In this document: piece after piece, positions 57,986 through 64,000 of the stretch
How the letters are laid out: every line of letters begins with the position of its first letter
Numbering within the stretch: the stretch's first letter is position 1
Translations under genes and position numbers: made by a program
The notes under the pieces: generated by a model
What the model was told of the DNA's origin: nothing
What the model saw: only the letters and a program-made list of their open reading frames with translations
Databases searched by the model: none
Source: Solimonas marina
Lineage (GTDB): Bacteria; Pseudomonadota; Gammaproteobacteria; Nevskiales; Nevskiaceae
Reading direction: 5' to 3'
Assembly: GCF_012241385.1 (NCBI RefSeq)
Contig: NZ_JAAVXB010000001.1
Coordinates: forward strand, 372,001-436,000
Length of the DNA: 64,000 nt

Positions 57986-58625
57986 GTTCCTTGCGGACCT
58001 TTTCGACGAGGAAGTTGATGGCGTCGATGGTGCGATCGAGCGAGCCGGTCATCGCCGGGCCCGTTTCGTATTTGCCGCCAACGACGACCGTCGGCACCGC
58101 ATAGACGCCGTACTGGCGCGCCAGCGCCTCGGCATTGCGGACCTCGGATTCGACGACGAAGCCGTCGAAGGTGCCGGCGAACTTGTCCGGATCGACGCCG
58201 GCCTTTTCCTTGAACAGATCGGCGATCTGCGCTTCCGAAGTCAGCGGGATGTGGTCCCGGTGGATCGCGTCGAACAGCGCCTTGTGCATCACCGGAAACA
58301 CGTCGAGCGCTTGTTCCGTGTAGTAGGCCTTCGAGTGCAGCACCGCCACCGCGTGGCCGAGCGTATTCGGATAGCGCACGAAATTGACGTCCGCCGGCTT
58401 CTTCTGTTCCCAGTCACGCAGGTACGGATCGAAGGCATAGCAATGCGGGCAGCCGTACCAGAAGAACTCGGCAACCTCGACACGCTTCGGATCAGCCGGC
58501 TGGCTGGCCTCGCGCACGAGCTTGTAGTCCTTGCCGTCGACGAACGCCGGCTTGTCGGCGGCCGAGCAGGCCATCGCACTCAAAGACAGCACCAGCAGCA
58601 GCAGGCCACGGAACAGATGACGCAT
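57972..58625 (-). CDS. dsbA: thiol:disulfide interchange protein DsbA
   Basis: A 217-residue periplasmic oxidase that forms disulfide bonds in exported proteins. A signal peptide (about 1-20, with a LSAMAC segment that could also read as a lipobox) precedes the thioredoxin fold with the active site CPHC at 59-62 and the cis-proline loop VYAVPTVVV. The inserted helical domain holds EQALDVFPVMHKALFDAIH. Normal length. It lies 27 bases after the cytochrome c4 gene, the usual proteobacterial order c4-dsbA, and is followed by the overlapping carboxypeptidase gene. Confidence 0.94.
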   Translation of the reverse strand: MRHLFRGLLLLVLSLSAMACSAADKPAFVDGKDYKLVREASQPADPKRVEVAEFFWYGCPHCYAFDPYLRDWEQKKPADVNFVRYPNTLGHAVAVLHSKAYYTEQALDVFPVMHKALFDAIHRDHIPLTSEAQIADLFKEKAGVDPDKFAGTFDGFVVESEVRNAEALARQYGVYAVPTVVVGGKYETGPAMTGSLDRTIDAINFLVEKVRKERGIK

Positions 58626-58652
58626 AAATAAACGAATCCCTTGAAGCGGTCG

Positions 58653-59297
58653 CTACTGCAGACCGTTGACGTAAGAGGCCAGTGCCTCGATTTCCTGATC
58701 GCTCAGCTTGCTAGCGACCGTCGCCATGATCTTGTAGTTCCCGTCCGGCAGATCGCCCTGTGCCGCTTCGCGATAGGCCTTGAGGCGCGCGGCAACGTAA
58801 TCGGCGTGCTGGCCGCCGATGCGCGGGAACGCCGCCGGCGACACGCCGGCACCGCTCGGGCCGTGACACGCTGCGCAGGCCGGCAGGCCGCGCGACGCAT
58901 CACCGCCACGGTAGATCGGCTGCGCGACGGCCACCGCATCCTTGCTGGCGACGCCCGGCGACGCTGGCTGCGCGGCGAAGTAGGCAGCCAGATTGGCCAT
59001 GTCCTCGTCGCTCAGCGCGGCCGCCTGCGGCTGCATCAGCGGATTCTGCCGTTCACCCTTCTTGAAGCGCTGCAGCTGCTCGACGATGTAGTGCGAACTC
59101 TGTCCGGCCAGCTTCGGCCACTGCGGATTCGAACTGTTGCCGCCGGGACCGTGGCAGGCGCTGCAGACGGCGGCCTTGGCCGCACCAGCCTCGACGCTGC
59201 CGTGGGTGTACGGATCGATCTGGGCCGTCTCCTCGGCGGCCGAGACCGACAGGGGGGCTGCTACGCACAGAAAGGCGGCGATCAGAACGCGCTTCAT
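58653..59297 (-). CDS. di-heme cytochrome c4
   Basis: A 214-residue periplasmic electron carrier with two heme c sites: CSACH at 45-49 and CAACH at 141-145. The c4-type segments [14 protein letters not shown] and [18 protein letters not shown] are both present. The signal peptide covers about residues 1-20. The ATG at 59297 has an AGGGAG ribosome site; an earlier in-frame Met is less well placed. It probably donates electrons to terminal cytochrome oxidases. It is divergent from engB and upstream of dsbA. Confidence 0.95.
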   Translation of the reverse strand: MKRVLIAAFLCVAAPLSVSAAEETAQIDPYTHGSVEAGAAKAAVCSACHGPGGNSSNPQWPKLAGQSSHYIVEQLQRFKKGERQNPLMQPQAAALSDEDMANLAAYFAAQPASPGVASKDAVAVAQPIYRGGDASRGLPACAACHGPSGAGVSPAAFPRIGGQHADYVAARLKAYREAAQGDLPDGNYKIMATVASKLSDQEIEALASYVNGLQ

Positions 59298-59473
59298 GCG
59301 AAAACTCCCTATTGGCGTGTCGCGCACGCTGCTTGTGTGCTGCAGCTTTGGCGCAAAATGAAGAAGATATAGCCAGCCGGATTCTACGGGGCTGCGCTGC
59401 GGATTTCACGTACAGCCCTGAATCGACTTCCATTCGCCGCTATGCTCGCGGCCCTTTTTCGGCCCTCAGTCCC

Positions 59474-60127
59474 ATGCCCGTCGACCGTAACCGCTCCACT
59501 CCCACCGCCGGTGATCGCGGCGCCGCCAACCCGTTCGCTGGCGCGACCTTCGTGCTGTCGTGCGCGAAGCTGGCCCAGTTGCCGGCCGACGGCCTGCCGG
59601 AAATCGCCTTCGCCGGCCGCTCCAACGCCGGCAAGTCGAGCGCAATGAACGTGCTCTGCGGGCAGAAGCAGCTGGCCCGCGTCAGCAAGACGCCCGGCCG
59701 CACACAGCTGATCAATATGTTCGACGTGCCGGGCGGACGCTTTGCCGACTTGCCGGGCTATGGCTTCGCCAAGGTGCCGAAGGACATCAGCCGCGCCTGG
59801 GGACAGCTGATCGGCGACTATCTGCAGGGCCGCGCCAACCTGCGCGGCATCGTGCAGATCATGGACATCCGCCATCCGCTGACCGACTTCGACGTGCAGA
59901 TGCTGGAGTGGTCGGCGCATCGCGGGCTGCGCTGCCTGGTGCTGCTGACCAAGGCCGACAAGCTGCGCTTCGGAGCCGCCAAGAACACGCTGCTGAAAGT
60001 GCAGCGCGCACTCGGCGAATTGCCGGACGTCCAGGTCCAGCTGTTCTCGTCGACGTCGCGACTCGGGCTCGACGATGCGCGGCAGACCCTGCACGACTGG
60101 CTGGTCGCCAGCGCCCCGGTCGACTGA
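59474..60127 (+). CDS. engB: ribosome biogenesis GTPase EngB (YihA/YsxC)
   Basis: A 217-residue GTPase needed for 50S subunit assembly. The G1 P-loop GRSNAGKSS lies at 48-56, the G2 region in KTPGRTQLINMF, G3 in DLPGYGFAKVP and G4 in LLTKADKL. The first 20 residues are variable and basic. It is divergent from the cytochrome c4 gene over 176 bases, a layout common in Gammaproteobacteria. Confidence 0.96.
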   Translation: MPVDRNRSTPTAGDRGAANPFAGATFVLSCAKLAQLPADGLPEIAFAGRSNAGKSSAMNVLCGQKQLARVSKTPGRTQLINMFDVPGGRFADLPGYGFAKVPKDISRAWGQLIGDYLQGRANLRGIVQIMDIRHPLTDFDVQMLEWSAHRGLRCLVLLTKADKLRFGAAKNTLLKVQRALGELPDVQVQLFSSTSRLGLDDARQTLHDWLVASAPVD

Positions 60128-60558
60128 ACTGCGGGGCACCACGCAGCCGCGGCCGGGGGGTGTGCTTTGTCATCTGGCCGTGACGGCGGTTCGCGGCCGA
60201 CAATGACGTCGCACCAGGGGGCAACGGTCGTGGTCGACCGCGTTCGGCGCCTGCGGCCGGCGACGGGACGACACTGAGGGAAACCCCCTGGTTGTTGCGT
60301 TGTCGAGTGGGCGGCACTCTGCTCGTCGTATAAACCTGAACAGCGCCTGACGCATCTCATCAAGGTCTGCGCTTTTTCGCGAAGGTGTGGCGACATTCGC
60401 CAACCCGCTGTATCGCCGGCGAAGGGGGTCGTCGCGCAAGTGTCTAAAAATACTAAATAAATCGTGATGGCACGAAGCGGCATCGCTCGTGCTCACAGAC
60501 ACATCCGAATGCATCGCTGGATGCATCCAAACCATGGATCGGAATCACATCAACACGC
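60128..60558. other. intergenic region before the RND efflux operon
   Basis: No gene is seen in these 431 bases. An AT-rich stretch near 60441-60465 (TCTAAAAATACTAAATAAAT) is the most promoter-like part and may carry the promoter or operator for the efflux operon. No palindrome of note and no regulator gene lies next to it. Confidence 0.5.
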
Positions 60559-62115
60559 ATGAAAACCTGCACCCGACGTTATAGCCGGTTGCTGCCGATG
60601 GCCTCGCTGGCACTGCTCAGCGCCTGCGCTGTCGGCCCCGACTATCGCCCGCCGACGCCCACCGTCAGCGGCGTGCCCCAGAGCTGGCACGCACGCCTGC
60701 CGCACGATGGCGAGATCAGCGAACTCGCACAGTGGTGGAAGCAGTTCGACGACCCGCTGCTGACCGAGCTGGTCGAAACCGCGGAAACCCACCACCCGAG
60801 CATCGATCAGGCGCTGGGCGCGGTACGCGAGGCACGCGCGGCGGTGATGTCGTCGCGCGGTGGGCTGTTTCCGCAGCTCAATGCCAACGGCACGATGACG
60901 CGCAGCTCCGGCGGCAGCGATACCTCCGGGACCGAATCGCAGCCGTTTACGCTGTTCAACGGTTCGCTCGACGCCAGCTGGGAAATCGACCTGTTCGGCG
61001 GCGCACGGCGCGGCCTCGAAGCCAGCCAGGCGCGCCTGCAAGCGGCGCAGGACAACTGGGACGAGGCGCGCGTGACGCTCGCCGCCGAAGTCGCCGACGC
61101 CTACGTCGAGCGCCGCTACTGCGAGCGCCTGCTGGCGCTGTATCAGGACACCCTGAAGTCGCGCGAGGAGACCGAGCGACTGACGACGCTGAAGCTCAAG
61201 GCCGGCTTCGTCGCGCCGGCCGACGAGGCGCAGGCCAAGGGCGCGCGCTACGACAGCGAAAACCAGCTGATCGCCCAGGAAGGGGTTTGCCAGCAGGACC
61301 TCAACCGCCTCGCGCAGCTGACCGCGATGCCGGCCGGCGCGCTGGAAAAGCGGCTGGCAGCGACGCCGGATGCCGGCGCCCAGGCCGCCGCCGTGCCGGC
61401 CGACAAGGCCTATCGCAGCGGCATTCCGGTGCCGCTGCATCCGGCCGTGCCATCGGTGCCAGCGGCGATCCTGTCGCAACGCCCGGACCTGATGGCGGCC
61501 GAGCGCGACCTGGCCGCGGCCAGTGCCAATATCGGCGTCGCCGTCGCCAGTCGCCTGCCGTCGCTGAGCCTCGGCGGCTCGATCGGCATCAATCATCTGG
61601 CACACGCCGGCAATGACGTGCGCAGCTGGTCGTTCGCGCCGCAGATCAGTCTGCCGATCTTCGAAGGCGGCGCCGGCCGCGCTCGCGTCGAGACCGCACG
61701 CGCGCAATACGACCAGGCACTGGCGCAATATCGTGGCGACGTGCTGGTGGCGGTGCAGGAAGTCGAGGATGCGCTGACCCGCGTCGACGCATCGGTGCGT
61801 CGCGCCGGCGCCGCGCGCGAATCGGAGCGCAACTACAGCGCGCTGCTGACCTCGCAGGAAAACCGCTACAAGCTCGGCGAAACCTCGCTGCTCGAACTCG
61901 AGGATTCGCGACGCCTGGCACTGAGCAGCCGCCAGCAGCTGGCCGCGGTGCAGCTGGAAATCAGCCAGTCGTGGATCGCGCTGTACAAGGCGGCCGGCGG
62001 CGGCTGGAACGATCCGGCACGCGCCGCGGCCCCCAGACCGAACCCCGTTTCCCAATCCCAGGCACCGGCCGCTGCGGCCGTCGCCACGAAACCGACTGCA
62101 GGAGCCGGCGCATGA
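60559..62115 (+). CDS. outer-membrane factor of an RND efflux system (NodT-like lipoprotein)
   Basis: A 518-residue outer-membrane lipoprotein of the NodT/OprM-like family. The lipobox (LLSAC, lipidated C23) and CAVGPDYRPPTP are conserved, as are WWKQFDDPLLTELV, SWEIDLFGGARRGLEA, QRPDLMAAERDLAAASANIGVAVA and QEVEDALTRV. It forms the exit duct of a tripartite pump with the next two genes. The C-terminal 40 residues are proline/alanine rich. It overlaps the adaptor gene by four bases (ATGA). Confidence 0.93.
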   Translation: MKTCTRRYSRLLPMASLALLSACAVGPDYRPPTPTVSGVPQSWHARLPHDGEISELAQWWKQFDDPLLTELVETAETHHPSIDQALGAVREARAAVMSSRGGLFPQLNANGTMTRSSGGSDTSGTESQPFTLFNGSLDASWEIDLFGGARRGLEASQARLQAAQDNWDEARVTLAAEVADAYVERRYCERLLALYQDTLKSREETERLTTLKLKAGFVAPADEAQAKGARYDSENQLIAQEGVCQQDLNRLAQLTAMPAGALEKRLAATPDAGAQAAAVPADKAYRSGIPVPLHPAVPSVPAAILSQRPDLMAAERDLAAASANIGVAVASRLPSLSLGGSIGINHLAHAGNDVRSWSFAPQISLPIFEGGAGRARVETARAQYDQALAQYRGDVLVAVQEVEDALTRVDASVRRAGAARESERNYSALLTSQENRYKLGETSLLELEDSRRLALSSRQQLAAVQLEISQSWIALYKAAGGGWNDPARAAAPRPNPVSQSQAPAAAAVATKPTAGAGA

Positions 62116-63212
62116 GCCTGGTCTTTACCCCGTCCCGTATCCGCCTGGCGCTAGGCGCCGGCCTCGCCGCCGCGCTGATCCTGAGCACCGCCGGCTGCAA
62201 AAAGAAAGCCGCCGAACCGGATCAGCCGAAGCCGGTGATGGCCGTCGAGGTCGTTTCACCGCAGTCGCACGAGTGGTCGCAGCGCCTCGAAGCCAGCGGC
62301 AATGTGCAGCCGTGGCAGGAAGCCGTGATCGGCGCCGAGGTCGGCGGCATTCGCATCACCGACGTCAAGGTCAATGTCGGCGACGTCGTCAAGAAGGGCG
62401 ACGTGCTGGCGACGCTGGACCCGGACACGCTGCGCGCGACACTGGCGCAGCGCGATGCCGAAGTTGCGCAGGCGATCGCCAATTTCGCCAAGGCCAAGGC
62501 CGATGCGGAGCGCGCCGAGCAGCTCGACAAGACCGGCTCGATCAGCCAGCAGGACATCCTGCAGTACCGCACCGCCGCCTCGACCGCCGAAGCACAGCTG
62601 AAGCTGGCGCGCGCACAGAGCGACGTCGCCGATCTGCAGCTGCGCTATGCCCGCGTGGTGGCACCGGACGACGGCGTGATTTCGGCGCGTTCGGCCACGG
62701 TTGGCGCGGTGGTGTCGGCCGGCACCGAGCTGTTCCGCCTGATCCGCGACCAGCGCCTCGAATGGCGCGCCGAAGTGCCGGGCGACTTGCTGGGCCCGCT
62801 GCAGGTGGGCATGCACGCCGAGCTGCGCAAGCCGGAGAGCACGACCATCGTCGAGGGCAAGATCCGCCAGCTGGCACCGACCGTCGATCTGCAGACGCGC
62901 AACGCGCTGGTCTACGTCGACCTGCCGAAGGACGCCGGACTGCGCGCCGGCCAGTACGTCGAAGGCTGGTTCGAGCTTGGCAAGCAGGCAGTGCTCAGCG
63001 TGCCCGAATCGGCGATCGTACTGCGCGACGGTCACGACTATGTGATGACACTCGACGACAAGAACGTCGCGCACGAACTGAAGGTCACGACCGGCGATCG
63101 GCATGGTGACGATATCGCCGTCAGCGGTGATCTGACGACCAAGACCCGCGTCGTCAAATCCGGCGGCAGCTTCATCGGCGACGGCGATCTGGTCAGCGTG
63201 GAGGCGAAATGA
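62112..63212 (+). CDS. RND efflux periplasmic adaptor (membrane fusion protein)
   Basis: A 366-residue adaptor. A lipobox-like STAGC (C29) sits at the end of the signal peptide. The lipoyl-type hairpin domain (GVKVGD-like VNVGDVVKKGDVLATLDPDTLRA), coiled coil and beta-barrel segments (RYARVVAPDDGVISARSATVGAVVSAG and EVPGDLLGPLQVG) are in the normal order. It connects the RND pump with the outer-membrane factor. It overlaps its neighbours on both sides by four bases, giving tight translational coupling. Confidence 0.93.
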   Translation: MSLVFTPSRIRLALGAGLAAALILSTAGCKKKAAEPDQPKPVMAVEVVSPQSHEWSQRLEASGNVQPWQEAVIGAEVGGIRITDVKVNVGDVVKKGDVLATLDPDTLRATLAQRDAEVAQAIANFAKAKADAERAEQLDKTGSISQQDILQYRTAASTAEAQLKLARAQSDVADLQLRYARVVAPDDGVISARSATVGAVVSAGTELFRLIRDQRLEWRAEVPGDLLGPLQVGMHAELRKPESTTIVEGKIRQLAPTVDLQTRNALVYVDLPKDAGLRAGQYVEGWFELGKQAVLSVPESAIVLRDGHDYVMTLDDKNVAHELKVTTGDRHGDDIAVSGDLTTKTRVVKSGGSFIGDGDLVSVEAK

Positions 63213-64000
63213 ACGTCAATTTCTCGGCCTGGTCGATCCATCGACCGACGCCGGCCATCCTGCTGTTCGTGCTCGCCACGGTGGCCGGTTTCTTCGGCTT
63301 TCGCGCGCTGCAGATCGCCAACATGCCGGACTTCGATTTCCCCGGCGTGATCGTCGACGTGCAGCTGCCCGGCGCGACGCCGACCCAGCTCGAAACCGAA
63401 GTCACGCGCAAGATCGAGGACGCCACCGCCAACATTCCTGGCGCGCGCCATGTGACGTCGACGGTGTCGGACGGTTTCTCCGAAACCTTCATCGAATTCG
63501 AGATCGGCAAGAACGTCCAGGAAGCGCTCGACGACGTGCGCGACGCGGTCACCGGCGTGCGCTCGGCGCTGCCGGCCGACATTCTCGAGCCGACCATCCA
63601 CCGCGTCACGACCAACGGCGGTTCGATCGCGACCTATGCGATCTCGGCCGACAACATGGACGAGACCGACCTGTCGTGGTTCGTCGACAACATCGTCAGC
63701 AAGGCGATCATGCCGATCAGCGGCGTCGGCAAGGTCTCGCGCTTCGGCGGCGTAACCCGCGAGGTGCGCATCGAGCTGCAGCCCGACCGGCTTCAGGCCT
63801 TCGGCGTCACAGCCGGCGAGATCTCGCGCCAGATCAACAGCATGCAGCAGCAAGCACCGGGCGGTCGCGGCGACGTCGGCGGCCTCGAACAGGCGGTGCG
63901 CACCACCGGTCTGGTGCAAGACGCACAGGACCTCGCCAACCTCAGCATCCCGCTGTCGGACGGCCGGCGCATCCGCCTCGGCCAGGTCGCCAAGGTGCTC
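63209..64000 (+). CDS. RND-family efflux transporter (partial, cut by window end)
   Basis: The first 264 codons of an RND pump; the gene runs past the right edge without a stop. The translation starts MNVNFSAWSIHRPTPAILLF (first transmembrane helix) and continues with FPGVIVDVQLPGATPTQLE, the ETEVTRKIEDA entry segment and SFGGVTREVRIELQPDRLQ-like porter-domain sequence. This matches the periplasmic loop of AcrB/MexB-type pumps. Proton-relay residues lie beyond the window. It overlaps the adaptor gene by four bases. Confidence 0.92.
   Translation, partial: MNVNFSAWSIHRPTPAILLFVLATVAGFFGFRALQIANMPDFDFPGVIVDVQLPGATPTQLETEVTRKIEDATANIPGARHVTSTVSDGFSETFIEFEIGKNVQEALDDVRDAVTGVRSALPADILEPTIHRVTTNGGSIATYAISADNMDETDLSWFVDNIVSKAIMPISGVGKVSRFGGVTREVRIELQPDRLQAFGVTAGEISRQINSMQQQAPGGRGDVGGLEQAVRTTGLVQDAQDLANLSIPLSDGRRIRLGQVAKVL

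Overview
The window is high-GC DNA from a Gram-negative bacterium. LPS assembly genes (waaA, lpxL), a TonB-dependent receptor, an RND efflux system, DsbA and LysR/TetR/MarR/AraC regulators all point that way. The neighbourhood engB / cytochrome c4 / dsbA and the divergent metR-metE pair are typical of Gammaproteobacteria. The overall content, including abundant intergenic inverted repeats, suggests a soil or freshwater member of the Nevskiales/Xanthomonadales side of that class. The placement is inference; no rRNA or other phylogenetic marker was examined. I see no tRNA, rRNA, CRISPR array, prophage or insertion-sequence transposase.

Layout. 0.1-6.1 kb: a minus-strand signalling operon (large CHASE3-GAF hybrid kinase with three receivers, CheR, stand-alone CheB, receiver-kinase) with no chemoreceptor. 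6.2-8.4 kb: a periplasmic cytochrome c / sorbosone-dehydrogenase-like protein and a single-domain receiver. 8.6-18.5 kb: a ten-gene cobalamin operon, btuB-btuM-cobO-cbiB-cobD-cobQ-cobU-cobT-cobC-cobS, behind a cobalamin riboswitch. 18.7-22.5 kb: a small secreted protein, then metR divergent from the B12-independent methionine synthase metE. 22.6-25.1 kb: a TetR regulator with twin palindromic operators facing a reductase and an isocitrate-lyase-like enzyme. 25.2-32.3 kb: assorted genes, including a DUF72 protein, a Spx/ArsC-like protein, a secreted transglutaminase-like protein, an S10 peptidase, and a membrane protein fused to a CDP-glycerol-glycerophosphotransferase-like domain.

32.5-46.7 kb is rich in acyl-CoA metabolism. 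An AraC-type regulator is divergent from the fused B12-dependent mutase icmF; also present are a SnoaL-like protein, a double-crotonase protein, an isovaleryl-CoA-dehydrogenase-type enzyme and an SDR. Cyclic-di-GMP genes (two diguanylate cyclases and one GGDEF-EAL protein) lie in or beside this stretch, and a short AcpH-like gene sits among them. 48.4-52.4 kb: a DUF2147 protein, a non-canonical ClpP, an orphan ligase-associated exonuclease, and a hydrolase-marR operon with a clear palindromic operator. 52.4-60.1 kb: waaA and lpxL (divergent), a TPR/L,D-transpeptidase pair sharing a C-terminal domain, an MpaA-like carboxypeptidase, dsbA, cytochrome c4 and engB. 60.6 kb to the right edge: an RND tripartite efflux operon (outer-membrane factor, adaptor, and a pump cut off by the window end).

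How parts connect: the cobalamin operon supplies the cofactor that IcmF needs, while MetE gives methionine synthesis that does not depend on B12. The most unusual features are a BtuM-type vitamin B12 uptake protein in the riboswitch operon, a family of long intergenic inverted repeats (four copies between 37.0 and 50.0 kb), a crotonase with a degenerate second crotonase-like half, and the shared terminal domain of the TPR/L,D-transpeptidase pair. Most of the window otherwise looks like ordinary chromosomal gene content.
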